A DNA stretch of 64,000 nt from JABMNT01 sp048262655 (lineage in GTDB: Bacteria > Pseudomonadota > Alphaproteobacteria > Rhodospirillales > Casp-alpha2), in assembly GCA_048262655.1 (NCBI GenBank), contig JBLXEY010000005.1, positions 368,996 through 432,995 of the forward strand. The letters run 5' to 3'. The notes under the pieces were generated by a model. The model saw nothing but the letters and a program-made list of their open reading frames with translations, was not told where the DNA came from and made no database searches. The position numbers and the translations under genes were made by a program. Below are positions 53,785-63,439 of the stretch, piece after piece (position 1 is the first letter of the stretch; every line of letters starts with the position of its first letter).

Positions 53785-54339
53785 TCAGAATTCATCAATG
53801 ATAGATTTGTGGTGTTTTAAGAATGCATCGTCTTCAAATCTGTTGCGGGTTATCAACGCGAACAGTTCTTCTAAAAACTGTTGCAGCGAAACCAGCGCCA
53901 TACTTCCCATCCCCACAGGGATGGACAGAAAAAACCAATACATTGACACGTCGCCGATTGCGATCGCCACCTGTGTTCGACCATTCCAAGCAAATGCGTG
54001 ACTTTTAAAGGCCAGGTAACCGCAGAAAATGAAAACCGCCAGGTAGACGAGTGTTTTGACCCAGCCGACAATCAGGTCAGGGAACCGGGAAATCACAATT
54101 TCGATGTTGGGGTGTCCACCCAGTCTCAGAGCAATGGGTGATCCCAAAAACACCAACCAAAGCAGCGCGTACTTCGCCAGCTCTTCCGACCACGACAGAC
54201 TGTCGTTTAAAACGTAACGGTAAAAAACTCCCGCTGCGACAATAACCGCAATCGCGAGCACCAAAATCATTGCACCCCAACGCATCACCTCAAGCTGGCG
54301 CGAATTAATATAGGATAGACACCGAATGATGATGTTCAC
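53785..54339 (-). CDS. dctQ: TRAP transporter small permease
   Basis: This 184-residue DctQ protein has four predicted membrane helices (starting near MILVLAIAVIVAAGVFYRY) and the conserved WSEELAKYALLWLVFLG segment after the first. I take the GTG at 54339 as start, preceded by GGGGGG at 5-6 bp; the TTG at 54369 would add ten residues without support. It forms the dctQM pair with the next gene. Confidence 0.92.
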   Translation of the reverse strand: MNIIIRCLSYINSRQLEVMRWGAMILVLAIAVIVAAGVFYRYVLNDSLSWSEELAKYALLWLVFLGSPIALRLGGHPNIEIVISRFPDLIVGWVKTLVYLAVFIFCGYLAFKSHAFAWNGRTQVAIAIGDVSMYWFFLSIPVGMGSMALVSLQQFLEELFALITRNRFEDDAFLKHHKSIIDEF

Positions 54340-54707
54340 TAAATCCCCCCAAATCCAATAGCGTTGCAAGGACTTGCGACACTACAATCTGCTATGTTTG
54401 TCAAAATATCACCAGCTTGAAGCTCCCGTCTTGCATCAAAGCTTTCCCGTGTGGAAACAAGAGCTACGATTCTGGCGATACTTTTCTCCCGATCTAAATA
54501 TTCTTTCACACCCACATGCAAAAAACCAGAGTAAGGAAAACGATTTGCACGGCACTGGACTGCACAAATTGCGTTTCTACGAAGCCGATTGCGCTATGGA
54601 TGTAAATCCAAATCTCGGGCATTGCATTATTTAATGACACCGGTATCATTCCAGCGTACCTGTGTCTTGTCAATCCACGTAATTTTAGCAGAGAGCAGTC
54701 AGAAAAC
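54340..54707. promoter_or_regulatory. Divergent region between dctQ and the GMC oxidoreductase gene
   Basis: This gap of about 370 bp contains one strong regulatory mark, the LacI-type operator at 54634-54649. A small GCAAG/CTTGC hairpin lies just upstream of dctQ around 54364-54375. The short frames that open here have no ribosome-binding sites or recognisable features, so I see no gene. Confidence 0.5.
54634..54649. promoter_or_regulatory. LacI-type operator upstream of the GMC oxidoreductase gene
   Basis: ATGACACCGGTATCAT occurs here exactly as at 52401. It lies 58 bp before the GMC start at 54708, where it would overlap a promoter, and 284 bp from dctQ in the other direction. Identical sequence at independent promoters supports a common regulator. 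Confidence 0.8.
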
Positions 54708-56306
54708 ATGTCGTCTTCCTATGATTTTATTATTGTTGGCGCTGGCTCTGCCGGCTGCTTGCTTGCCAATAGACTATCCGCGAACCCGGCGCACAAGGTG
54801 CTACTGATTGAAGCGGGTGGGTCTGATCAGCGGTTCTGGTCAAGAATCCCTGTCGGTTATTTCAAAATGATATACGACGAGACTTTCGCCCGGATATTTG
54901 AAACAGAACCCAGTGAGGGCACCGCCGGTCGAGCTATTAAATGGCCGAGGGGCCGGATTATTGGCGGCTCCAGTAGCATAAACGGTTTGATTTTTATCCG
55001 TGGCCAACAGGAAGATTTTGATGACTGGGAAGACTTGGGGGCTAAAGGCTGGGCCTTTCCGAATGTCCTGCCTTATTTCCGTAAACTTGAGGGCTATAAG
55101 GGCGGAGAAAGCCAATTTCGCGGAAGTTTTGGAGAACTTAAAGTTGATGATCTTCGGCTTAAACACCCGGCATGCGAAGCCTGGCTCGAAGCGGCCTACG
55201 AATCCGGGCTGCCGGAACTCGATGATTTTAATGCCGACAAATCCCTGGGCGCGGGTCGCTATCAACTCAGTCTAGACGGGCGCTGGCGATCAAGCTCGGC
55301 ACGCGCGTTTTTACATCCCGTCAAAAGCCGCAAGAACTTAACGATCATTTCGAACGCCCTTGTCGAAAAAGTTTTGTTTTCTGGTACGCAAGCGATTGGT
55401 ATCAAGCTTCACACCAAGCAAGGCCCGCGAACCATTCATGGCAATAAAGTCGTTTTGAGCGCTGGCGCATTGCAATCTCCGCAGATTCTACAGTTGTCAG
55501 GCATTGGCCCCAAGGATCTACTCTCACAACACAAAATTCCGGTTGTCCACGAGTCTTCTCAGGTCGGCCAGAACCTGCAAGATCACTATCAAATGCGGAC
55601 AATCGTGCGCATGAAAAACAAATTATCCTTAAACATTGAAACGCGGAACCTCTTTAAATTAGCGCAACATGGTATGCGGTGGTTAAAGGACGGTTCCGGT
55701 ATTCTATCGATTGGTGCCGGACAAGTGGGTGCCGGCGCCTGCACCAAATATGCAAAAGACAACCGGCCCGATGTGCAAATACTGGTCATGCCGTTGTCCG
55801 TCGATAAACCAGGTGAGCCACTGCACAGATACCCTGGTTTCACAGCGACGGTATGGCAATGTCATCCAGAATCAAGGGGTACAATCGAAATCACCTCAAC
55901 GGACCCCCATAAACAACCTAAAATTCAACCGAACTATCTTTCCCATGAGCATGATCAAAAAGTCATGGTAGAAGGCGTCAAAATGATGCGCGATATATAT
56001 CGCAGAGATGCCTTCAAAGACCTATGGGACGAAGAAGTTATCCCAGGCGCGAACATACAATCTGACTCAGATATTTTGGCCAGTATTCAGCAACATGGCG
56101 CGACCGTATTCCATCCGGTTGGCACCTGTCGGATGGGAATAGATGACAACGCTGTTGTTGATCCTGAACTGCGTGTAAAGGGAGTCACAAACTTGTATGT
56201 GGCTGACGCATCGGTAATGCCAAAAGTCACTTCGGCAAATACCAACGCACCGTCTCTGATGATTGGTGAAAAAGCCGCGCACCATATCCTGGAACACCAA
56301 GGCTAA
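54708..56306 (+). CDS. GMC-family FAD oxidoreductase (choline/alcohol dehydrogenase-like)
   Basis: The 532-residue GMC flavoprotein has the FAD-binding GAGSAG motif at residues 11-16, the GMC signature 1 region WPRGRIIGGSSSINGL near residue 77, and signature 2 SAGALQSPQILQLSGIGP near residue 247. The C-terminal catalytic His-Asn pair lies in FHPVGTCRMG and TSANTNAPSLMIGEKAA. It oxidises an alcohol or polyol hydroxyl. Choline dehydrogenase is the common annotation, but no betaine aldehyde dehydrogenase is near. Its LacI-type operator and the TRAP genes suggest a polyol or sugar-acid substrate. Confidence 0.92.
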   Translation: MSSSYDFIIVGAGSAGCLLANRLSANPAHKVLLIEAGGSDQRFWSRIPVGYFKMIYDETFARIFETEPSEGTAGRAIKWPRGRIIGGSSSINGLIFIRGQQEDFDDWEDLGAKGWAFPNVLPYFRKLEGYKGGESQFRGSFGELKVDDLRLKHPACEAWLEAAYESGLPELDDFNADKSLGAGRYQLSLDGRWRSSSARAFLHPVKSRKNLTIISNALVEKVLFSGTQAIGIKLHTKQGPRTIHGNKVVLSAGALQSPQILQLSGIGPKDLLSQHKIPVVHESSQVGQNLQDHYQMRTIVRMKNKLSLNIETRNLFKLAQHGMRWLKDGSGILSIGAGQVGAGACTKYAKDNRPDVQILVMPLSVDKPGEPLHRYPGFTATVWQCHPESRGTIEITSTDPHKQPKIQPNYLSHEHDQKVMVEGVKMMRDIYRRDAFKDLWDEEVIPGANIQSDSDILASIQQHGATVFHPVGTCRMGIDDNAVVDPELRVKGVTNLYVADASVMPKVTSANTNAPSLMIGEKAAHHILEHQG

Positions 56307-56324
56307 CGATCATCAATTATTGAT

Positions 56325-57209
56325 TTAAGGGTCAAATTTCGCATCAAGAAAATTGAGGATCGCCGTGCAATCCTGATCACCGTAGCCGGCAACTTCAGCT
56401 TCGGAAAACAAGGATTGGGCCAACTGACCAAATGCGGGTGGCACATCATTCGCTGCGAACATGGCGGCCGACATCTTAAGATCTTTTATCGCCATCCTGA
56501 TGGGAAAATCTGGCGTGACATCCCCCTTCAGAACCTTCTTCGGATAATTGGTCAAAAGCTGCCCCCGTCCGGCAGCTGTATTCTGCAACAGGTCTACCGT
56601 CATCTCACGCTCGAGCCCCACCGATTGTGCCAGCGCCAGCACCTCACCTGTAAGGACGTGATTAATCATGCTCATATAATTGTTAATCAATTTTAGTCTT
56701 AACCCAAACCCGACCGGCCCTGTATGAATTATTCGGCTTGCCAGTGAATCCAGAACATCTCGGGCCCGATCCACGTCACGCCCTTCACCGCCGGCCAGAG
56801 CAATAAGCTGGCCAGTTACAGCTTCACGCGGCGACAGACAAACGGGCGCATCAATCATCCTGTGCCCGGCTCGGGAAAGCTCCTGTGCCTGCCTTTCCAG
56901 CTGTTCCAAACGCCCCGTTGTCATTTCAATAACGAGCCCCCCTTGCGGCATTTCACGCGCAAGCCCTGTTTCAGAAAAGAGAACGTCATCCACCTGATCA
57001 CTGGTCGGCAATATAGTGATAACACGATTTGCACCCGCGCCGACTTCCGCCGGAGAGCGCGCAACACGGCAGTTCTGGTTCGAACGAAAAGGGGCCACCG
57101 CGATCTCATTGATATCGTAGACGATCAGATTAAAACCACAGTCCAATAGGCGTTGCGCCATGGCAGCCCCCATGGTTCCAAGACCAATAAAGCCGACCGC
57201 ATCGTACAT
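56325..57209 (-). CDS. NAD(P)-dependent beta-hydroxyacid dehydrogenase (3-hydroxyisobutyrate dehydrogenase-like)
   Basis: This 294-residue member of the beta-hydroxyacid dehydrogenase family has the Rossmann motif GFIGLGTMG near the start, the DAPVCLSPREAVTGQL substrate-binding stretch, and the catalytic lysine in LKLINNYMS near residue 170. The family includes 3-hydroxyisobutyrate dehydrogenase and tartronate semialdehyde reductase. I start at the ATG at 57209, with GGAG 9 bp upstream; the TTG at 57224 is in frame. A perfect LacI-type operator lies 77 bp upstream. It is convergent with the GMC gene, 18 bp apart. Confidence 0.9.
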   Translation of the reverse strand: MYDAVGFIGLGTMGAAMAQRLLDCGFNLIVYDINEIAVAPFRSNQNCRVARSPAEVGAGANRVITILPTSDQVDDVLFSETGLAREMPQGGLVIEMTTGRLEQLERQAQELSRAGHRMIDAPVCLSPREAVTGQLIALAGGEGRDVDRARDVLDSLASRIIHTGPVGFGLRLKLINNYMSMINHVLTGEVLALAQSVGLEREMTVDLLQNTAAGRGQLLTNYPKKVLKGDVTPDFPIRMAIKDLKMSAAMFAANDVPPAFGQLAQSLFSEAEVAGYGDQDCTAILNFLDAKFDP

Positions 57210-57286
57210 CCCGTTTTTCTCCAAAGGCTCCTTTCAACGCAATACAACATGAAAGGAGGCACACTATCAGATAACGGCTCAACAAA

Positions 57287-57302
57287 ATGATACCGGTATC
57301 AT
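57287..57302. promoter_or_regulatory. Perfect LacI-type operator upstream of the beta-hydroxyacid dehydrogenase gene
   Basis: ATGATACCGGTATCAT is a perfect palindrome here, extending to 22 bp with flanking AAA/TTT. It sits between the regulator's stop codon (57373) and the leftward dehydrogenase gene (start 57209). It matches the sites at 52401 and 54634 at 15 of 16 positions. Confidence 0.85.
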
Positions 57303-57372
57303 TTTTTCATGAAACGGTAAATGCACCAAGAACGCAACATAATTTTTTCATGAATTAGACCAGATGAAGGCG

Positions 57373-58392
57373 TTATGCCGTCTCGCGAATCTTCATCTCA
57401 AAGCCCAGATCATTGTATCTTTTTATGCCGGTTTCTCCAGCGCGCAGTCGGAGCACAATGTCGGCTGCCTGGAAACCAATTCGTTCCCTTGGCACCGAAA
57501 TTGTCGTCAACAAAGGTGTCGAAATTGCGCCAATCAACGCATCATCAAAGCCTGCCAAGGCAATATCATCGGGAATTTTAATTTCGTTACTTCGGCATTC
57601 CATGAGTGCGCCGAACGCAATAATATCTGACGCCGCAAAAACACAGTCAAGATCGTGATGTTTTGTCAGCAGGCTTTTCATGGCAATAGCACCACTCGAG
57701 AACTCAAACTGCGATTCCCGTGTAAGCGAGCGATCAAACTTTCGACCGTTCTTTCTCAAGGCATCTTTATATCCTTTGAGCCGATCATGGGTTCGGTCGT
57801 TGTTTGCAATTTCACCACCAATAAACCCGATCTTTTTATAGCCCCGCCCAATGAGATAGGACGTCATCTCAAATGATGCCTGATAGTTCGACATGCCAAC
57901 ACAAATATGTTTAGAGTCTTTACTTATGTTCCAGATTTCGATCGTTGGAATGCCGAACTTGGCGATCATCTTTTCAGCTTTTTCGGTACGCGTATTCCCG
58001 GTCAAGATTAAGGCTTCTGCCCGGTGCGAGATGAAGGTCTTTATGATATCCTCTTCACGCTTTGGGGAATATTCGTTGCTGCCAATCAAAACCTGCAGCC
58101 CTTCCGGCATCAGTCGGCTGGTAATGGCCTGAATGGTATCTGCAAATATTGAATTGGAAAGCGTCGGGACAATAATGCCAACCATATTGCTGCGCTTATT
58201 CGATAGACTGCCCGCAGCCGAGTTGCTGATAAAATTTAGCTCTTCCGCAGCGGCTTCGACTTTTTCCCGCGTCGCCAATTTGACCAACTCCGGCTTGCCA
58301 AGGGCACGCGAGGCGGTTATCGGAGACACACCCGCCAGCTTTGCCACGTCTCTAATGGTAACGGGCCTATTCACTTTATTTTGTCGCGACAT
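57373..58392 (-). CDS. LacI-family transcriptional regulator
   Basis: This 339-residue LacI/GntR-type repressor has the N-terminal helix-turn-helix and hinge (TIRDVAKLAGVSPITASRAL, residues about 12-31, and SNSAAGSLSNKR). A periplasmic-binding-like effector domain follows (GIIVPTLSNS to the end). The ATG at 58392 is chosen over a TTG at 58404. The PITASRAL recognition helix is of the gluconate-repressor (GntR) type, whose operators resemble the ATGATACCGGTATCAT palindromes found three times within 6 kb. It is the obvious candidate to bind them. No copy of the site lies upstream of its own gene. Confidence 0.93.
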   Translation of the reverse strand: MSRQNKVNRPVTIRDVAKLAGVSPITASRALGKPELVKLATREKVEAAAEELNFISNSAAGSLSNKRSNMVGIIVPTLSNSIFADTIQAITSRLMPEGLQVLIGSNEYSPKREEDIIKTFISHRAEALILTGNTRTEKAEKMIAKFGIPTIEIWNISKDSKHICVGMSNYQASFEMTSYLIGRGYKKIGFIGGEIANNDRTHDRLKGYKDALRKNGRKFDRSLTRESQFEFSSGAIAMKSLLTKHHDLDCVFAASDIIAFGALMECRSNEIKIPDDIALAGFDDALIGAISTPLLTTISVPRERIGFQAADIVLRLRAGETGIKRYNDLGFEMKIRETA

Positions 58393-58529
58393 TAAACACA
58401 CCAATTTCCGGGTTGTCTCTGTTGTGCATGAACGTCAACATAAACATCTACTTGTAACGCCAAATATGCCTTTGGGAAATACGCACCCGACCAAAAAACG
58501 ATACAGGATAAATCAAAAAACAAGAAGAC

Positions 58530-59771
58530 CTAAACAGCGTTTGCTTTTTGCCGCCAAAGCGCCAGCAACAAAAGTAAAAGCACAATACTGACTGCTGTCA
58601 TCATCATCAACGTCGACGCGAATTCGCCAGTCACGTCTGATACCACGCCAATCGATACCGGACCCAAAACGCCCCCAATCTCGGCCGCCGAAAAAAACAT
58701 ACCACCAGCAACCCCCGCCCGTTTGCTGCCCACTTGTGGCATATCGAGTAACAGCAGAATGGCAAGTGTCATCATGCTTCCTCGCGCGGCCCCTTGGAAG
58801 ATCAAGGCCACAATCAAAATTGTTTGACTATCAGACTGCAACAACAGAGAGGAAATGCCGCAAGACAGAAACATCAGGACCATTATCCAGATTCGTCGTT
58901 CTGGCGTCGCCAGTCTTGGAATGGACAGAGACGCCATCACAGCAAAAGCTGCTGGCACGGACGCCAAGTACCCAGCATGCTCGGCTGTCATGCCTTTGCT
59001 GCGCAAAATCTCCGGCAACCAGTTGTTCAGTCCATGATTAAAAAAGAAAATACCGATACTCATGAGCATGACGATCTGGAAGGCGGGTATTTTGATCAGC
59101 CGCAGGAAATTATCCTTCTGTGATTCTTGTGGCGCATCGGCCAATGCTTTCTCGACTGTCTTGCTGTCCTTATTTGCCGTGATCAACCACCAGACGATGC
59201 TGGCAGCCAAAATAAAGCCCGCATACATCATCAAAACCTGACGCCAATCACCTGAATACATGGGCATAAACAAGCTGTTTGTCATCGACAGCCCCGTCAC
59301 ACTGCCCATAGTGGGAGCTGTCATATAAACTCCCATGGCAAACCCCCGCCCTTTGCCTTCAAACCACAGGCTTATCAGCTTCGGTGCACCGATGGATACG
59401 AGCGGTCCGCCCAACCCAAAGACTGCAACGGCCACAAACAAAGTCGCGAACCCTACCGCATTGGCCCTGAGCGCTACGGAAACTGCGATTACGACAAAGG
59501 CCAACATCATCGCCCGTCGGACCCCGATCCGGTCAATCAGAATTCCCAACGGGATGGCAGAGCCAATATAAACAAGCTGCCATGCCCCTAACACGGTCCC
59601 CATTTGCGAATGACTCAGGTTCAGGTCTCTGGATATTTCAGCGACCAAAGGCGCCATGGTGACGATGGTTAAACCAAAACAATAGTAAGACAACCAGACC
59701 CCGGCGAGCATCACCCAGCGGTATGGATTCGTGTGCGGGACAAAGCCCAAGGCTTCTGAGGATTCTTTCAA
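58530..59771 (-). CDS. Major facilitator superfamily transporter
   Basis: This 413-residue membrane protein has 12 predicted helices in two halves. The MFS loop motif between helices 2 and 3 is visible as PLGILIDRIGVRRAMM. The central loop (about residues 200-215) is polar, ending QESQKDNF. The protein resembles OFA/NarK-like carboxylate carriers only loosely. It lies between the LacI gene and the sarcosine oxidase operon on the same strand but with gaps of 137 and 148 bp, so its regulon is uncertain. Substrate unknown. Confidence 0.9.
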   Translation of the reverse strand: MKESSEALGFVPHTNPYRWVMLAGVWLSYYCFGLTIVTMAPLVAEISRDLNLSHSQMGTVLGAWQLVYIGSAIPLGILIDRIGVRRAMMLAFVVIAVSVALRANAVGFATLFVAVAVFGLGGPLVSIGAPKLISLWFEGKGRGFAMGVYMTAPTMGSVTGLSMTNSLFMPMYSGDWRQVLMMYAGFILAASIVWWLITANKDSKTVEKALADAPQESQKDNFLRLIKIPAFQIVMLMSIGIFFFNHGLNNWLPEILRSKGMTAEHAGYLASVPAAFAVMASLSIPRLATPERRIWIMVLMFLSCGISSLLLQSDSQTILIVALIFQGAARGSMMTLAILLLLDMPQVGSKRAGVAGGMFFSAAEIGGVLGPVSIGVVSDVTGEFASTLMMMTAVSIVLLLLLLALWRQKANAV

Positions 59772-59919
59772 CTCTAGATTCCGTTGCTTTTTTATGCACC
59801 CGTCGAGAACAATCGGGCAAAAAGGAGTTTCAGACTTTACCCCTGATACGCCACGTCTCGCAATCCGTTTGATTCTAGAAAAAAAAAGGACACGATTGGA
59901 ATAACGGTAGTGACCCCCG

Positions 59920-60495
59920 TCACTTCCCTGTCACATTTTTGATCGATGTCTCGACAGCATGTAAAAATGACGTCGCTGATGAACGAGGCGACAGGAGCAA
60001 GAACCCCTTTTCCCCTTCACGCAAGATGACGACCGATAAATGCTCCATCACGGTTCGGGCAACATTGTCGAGACGAAAACTTGTAGCGTTCAAATCAACA
60101 GGGCATATGCGCTCCAAGGCACTTCGGGATAAATCACCAGACAGGCGAAGAATCACCCAGTTATCTGTTTGCGACGTGAAGTAAGCAGCGTCGCCCAAAC
60201 GGTGACGAATCCCGTCCACCGCATCACCAGGTGCATTTGCAACCAGCGCCATAACTTGGTCTGGCGCCATACCAAGAAACTTTGCTGTGCGGTCACGTGA
60301 AACGGATAACACTCCCGTCTTCGGCAGACTTGCGCCGTAGCCTTCTTCAAGGGACTGTGCCAGCAGCACGTCACCGCCAAGCGGTATTGCAATGGATACG
60401 ATGCCTAGGTCTGTAACTTCCTCAAGCACCGTATCACCTATAACGGTCCTTAAATGGCCGAGTGTCGGCTCGGCAGAAAGGGCGTAATCAGACAC
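59920..60495 (-). CDS. soxG: Sarcosine oxidase gamma subunit
   Basis: The gamma subunit (191 aa) of heterotetrameric sarcosine oxidase is related to the aminomethyltransferase/GcvT fold. I chose the GTG at 60495, which overlaps the soxA stop (GTGTCTGA) with GGAG upstream, giving an N-terminus SDYALSAEPTLGH. A longer reading from 60726 would lie inside soxA and is unlikely. The segment TDNWVILRLSGDLSRSALERICPVDL (residues about 111-136) is typical of SoxG. It is the last gene of soxBDAG. Confidence 0.88.
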   Translation of the reverse strand: MSDYALSAEPTLGHLRTVIGDTVLEEVTDLGIVSIAIPLGGDVLLAQSLEEGYGASLPKTGVLSVSRDRTAKFLGMAPDQVMALVANAPGDAVDGIRHRLGDAAYFTSQTDNWVILRLSGDLSRSALERICPVDLNATSFRLDNVARTVMEHLSVVILREGEKGFLLLSPRSSATSFLHAVETSIKNVTGK

Positions 60496-63439
60496 GGGCG
60501 CGTTCTCCTTTTGGATCGATGAAAGAGGGCGACACAATCTCGACCTCAAATTCCGCGTTACGAACAAAATCAACAGCCTGAACAATTTCACCGACGCGCT
60601 CATGCCCCGCCTTGATGAACCCCAACCCAATGGAGTAGCCAAGTTCAGGTGAAAACGCCGCAGATGTGAGCCAACCTTGATCATTGGCAGTGACGGGTTT
60701 TTCTCCACGATTGATAAAATGCGCACCGGCGATCAGGCTTTTCGAGCGATCAACAGGACGGAAACCCATTAACCGAAACCCCAGTTCCTCGTTCAATCCG
60801 GCCCGTTCAGAAAGCGTGTTACCAATGCAATCTTTCTTCTTTGACACCATCCTCTCGAGGCCCAGATCTCTGGCTGTCGTCTGTCCGTTCAACTCGCCAC
60901 CGGCTGCATGACCTTTTTCAACCCGCATCACATTTAACGCTTCAACTCCATAAGGAACCGCGTCAAATTCACGTCCCGCCTTCATTAGGGACCGGATCAG
61001 CGCATCGCCATAGCGCGATGGCACGGCAATTTCATAGGCAAGCTCGCCAGAGAAGGATATGCGAAACAATCGCGCCTGCGTGCCGCCACATATTGATACC
61101 TCCGCACAGGCCATGAATGGAAAGGCATCATTTGAAAGATTGAATTCACCGTCTAAGACTTTACGAAGCAGCTTGCGAGAGTTAGGGCCAGCGACAGCAA
61201 ACTGGGCCCAGCCATCGGTTACTGATACCAAGTGAACGTCCAAATCCGGCCACAGGCACTGACGACAAAATTCCAGATGGCGAAAGACATCGGCCGCATT
61301 TGCGGTACTTGTCGTCATCACATAATGAGACGGACCGAGACGGGCCGTCGTTCCGTCATCCATCACCAGTCCATCTTCGCGCAACATCAGTCCATAGCGC
61401 ACTTTGCCAATCGCAAGGTTGGCAAATCCGTTTGCATAGACTCTGTTTAGAAACTCGGATGCATCGCGGCCCTGAATATCAATTTTCCCAAGTGTCGATA
61501 CATCACAAATACCGGCAGATCCGCGGGTCATCATCACTTCGCGGTCAACACTTTCGCGCCAGTGTGTTTCTTCTGGTTTTGCGAACCATTGGGCACGCAA
61601 CCAACTTCCACTTTCCACAAACGCCGCGTCGTTTTCTTCCGCCCACTTGTGACTTGGGGTTAAGCGGTATGGACGAAAAGCTTTGCCTCGACTGCGCCCG
61701 GCGAAAGCGGCGATCGGAACGGGCGAATAGGGAGGACGAAAAATTGTCGTTCCGCTTTCTGACATCGGTTTTCCGGTGATGTCAGAGACAATCCCAATGG
61801 CAGATACATTGGCCGTCTTACCCTGATCTGTGGCCATACCCAAAGTCGTGTAGCGCTTGTAAAGCTCGACCGAATGAAAGCCTTCCTGAAGGGCCAGTTT
61901 CATATCCTTGACGGTGACGTCATTTTGAAAATCAAGCCATGCTCGTTTTCGGCTCGCAGCGACATGCCAAAAGGCGGTCACTGCACAGGCTTCGTCTTCA
62001 GCCTCTAATTTTTCCCCTGCGACCGCATGTATGCCCAACCCGCTGAGCGCCTCCTGTGACTTTGCCACCCCTTCAGATAAAGCCCCTGACAAACTCATCA
62101 CGCCATTGGCAGCCCCTGCCACGGACATGCCACCCGGCATCCCCTGCCCCGGAACAAAAGCCGCAATGTTGTCTTGCCACACGGGCCGCCCCCGGTGGTG
62201 ACAGGTCAAATGAACGTTAGGGTTCCAGCCGCCCGAAACGGCTAAACAATCGACGGCAATGCGTCTTCCATTGGTTAATAAAATGGACGTTATACCCTTA
62301 CGTCCTTTCGTATCGAGAACCTGGCCTCCCAAGATTATTTCGGCACCCGCCGGGTGCGCCAACGGTTCAATGTTACGCGTATCGATAATCGCTGTGACGT
62401 CAACGCCGTTTTCAGAGAGATCGAGCGCCGTCTGCCAGCCGCTGTCATTGTTCGTAAAAATTGCGGTCCGTTCACCGGTCCTGACCGCCCAACGATTGGC
62501 GTAAGCGCGCACAGCACCCGCCATCATAATACCCGGGCGATCATTGTTTCCAAAGGCAACTGGACGTTCTGTCGCTCCCGCGCACAGGATCGTCCGCTGC
62601 GCATACACGCGCCAGAGCACATGGCGAGGCTTGGTTTGCACGCCGGATAAGTGATCTGTCAATCGTTGATGGATACCATAGATGCCATCGTCATATGCCC
62701 CATATGCTGTCGCCCGCTTTAAAATGCGCACCGTTTCTATGGTTTGCAATTCAGCATAGACGTCGCGTACCCACTGCTGAGCCGGAGCACCATTGATCAC
62801 AAGATTTTCTGCGTTCAAGCGACCGCCCAACCTGAAGTCTTCATCCGCAATAATCACCCGAGCGCCAGAGCGTCCCGCATGCAGCGCTGCGGCAAGTCCC
62901 GCCGGACCACCGCCAATCACCAGAATATCACAATGCAGATAACCGTGATCATAGCAATCCGGATCCGGCAATTGAGAAAGCCGCCCCAAACCGGCCGAGC
63001 TTCGGATCGCGGGTTCATAAAACCGTTCCCAAAATGACTTCGGCCACATAAATGTTTTGTAGTAGAACCCGGCAGACAAAAACGGCGACAGCACATCGGT
63101 GATCGCCATCAGGTCAAATTCCAGTGAGCCCCGATGATTTTGACTGCTGGCACTTAACCCGTCATATAATTCGATCGCGGTCGCGCGGGTATTCGGTTCC
63201 TGATAGGCGCCCTGGCCCACCTCAACCAACGCATTGGGCTCTTCTGAACCTGCCGTTAAAATCCCTCTCGGGCGATGGTATTTAAAGGAACGACCGACCA
63301 ACTTCTGACCGTTCGCCAAGAGGGCCGATGCCAGTGTATCACCCGGATGGCCAAGCATCCGCTGGCCATTAAAACGGAATGCAAGCGTTTTTCCGCGCTC
63401 AATGAGACCATTTGCTGGCAGCCGATTGATTTGGCTCAT
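60488..63439 (-). CDS. soxA: Sarcosine oxidase alpha subunit
   Basis: The 983-residue alpha subunit oxidatively demethylates sarcosine together with the beta subunit, passing a one-carbon unit to tetrahydrofolate. The domains are an N-terminal ferredoxin-like fold lacking cluster cysteines (GDTLASALLANG), an NAD/FAD fold with the dinucleotide motif VIGGGPAGLAAALHAGRSGA near residue 175, and a C-terminal GcvT-like folate-binding half (about 600-980; TRGSAGICDVSTLGKIDIQG). It overlaps soxD by 4 bp and soxG by 8 bp. The enzyme family is secure, though dimethylglycine or another N-methyl amine could also be a substrate. Confidence 0.95.
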   Translation of the reverse strand: MSQINRLPANGLIERGKTLAFRFNGQRMLGHPGDTLASALLANGQKLVGRSFKYHRPRGILTAGSEEPNALVEVGQGAYQEPNTRATAIELYDGLSASSQNHRGSLEFDLMAITDVLSPFLSAGFYYKTFMWPKSFWERFYEPAIRSSAGLGRLSQLPDPDCYDHGYLHCDILVIGGGPAGLAAALHAGRSGARVIIADEDFRLGGRLNAENLVINGAPAQQWVRDVYAELQTIETVRILKRATAYGAYDDGIYGIHQRLTDHLSGVQTKPRHVLWRVYAQRTILCAGATERPVAFGNNDRPGIMMAGAVRAYANRWAVRTGERTAIFTNNDSGWQTALDLSENGVDVTAIIDTRNIEPLAHPAGAEIILGGQVLDTKGRKGITSILLTNGRRIAVDCLAVSGGWNPNVHLTCHHRGRPVWQDNIAAFVPGQGMPGGMSVAGAANGVMSLSGALSEGVAKSQEALSGLGIHAVAGEKLEAEDEACAVTAFWHVAASRKRAWLDFQNDVTVKDMKLALQEGFHSVELYKRYTTLGMATDQGKTANVSAIGIVSDITGKPMSESGTTIFRPPYSPVPIAAFAGRSRGKAFRPYRLTPSHKWAEENDAAFVESGSWLRAQWFAKPEETHWRESVDREVMMTRGSAGICDVSTLGKIDIQGRDASEFLNRVYANGFANLAIGKVRYGLMLREDGLVMDDGTTARLGPSHYVMTTSTANAADVFRHLEFCRQCLWPDLDVHLVSVTDGWAQFAVAGPNSRKLLRKVLDGEFNLSNDAFPFMACAEVSICGGTQARLFRISFSGELAYEIAVPSRYGDALIRSLMKAGREFDAVPYGVEALNVMRVEKGHAAGGELNGQTTARDLGLERMVSKKKDCIGNTLSERAGLNEELGFRLMGFRPVDRSKSLIAGAHFINRGEKPVTANDQGWLTSAAFSPELGYSIGLGFIKAGHERVGEIVQAVDFVRNAEFEVEIVSPSFIDPKGERARV

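Noticed and set aside
59879..59924. Terminator after soxG
   Set aside because: A 6-bp AGTGAC/GTCACT hairpin overlaps the stop codon and a run of nine T follows, but about 20 nt lie between stem and T run, so the geometry is poor.
60495..60726. N-terminal extension of soxG from an upstream start
   Set aside because: The extra 77 residues are Arg-rich and lie antiregister inside soxA; the GTG at 60495 overlapping the soxA stop with GGAG upstream gives the normal SoxG N-terminus.
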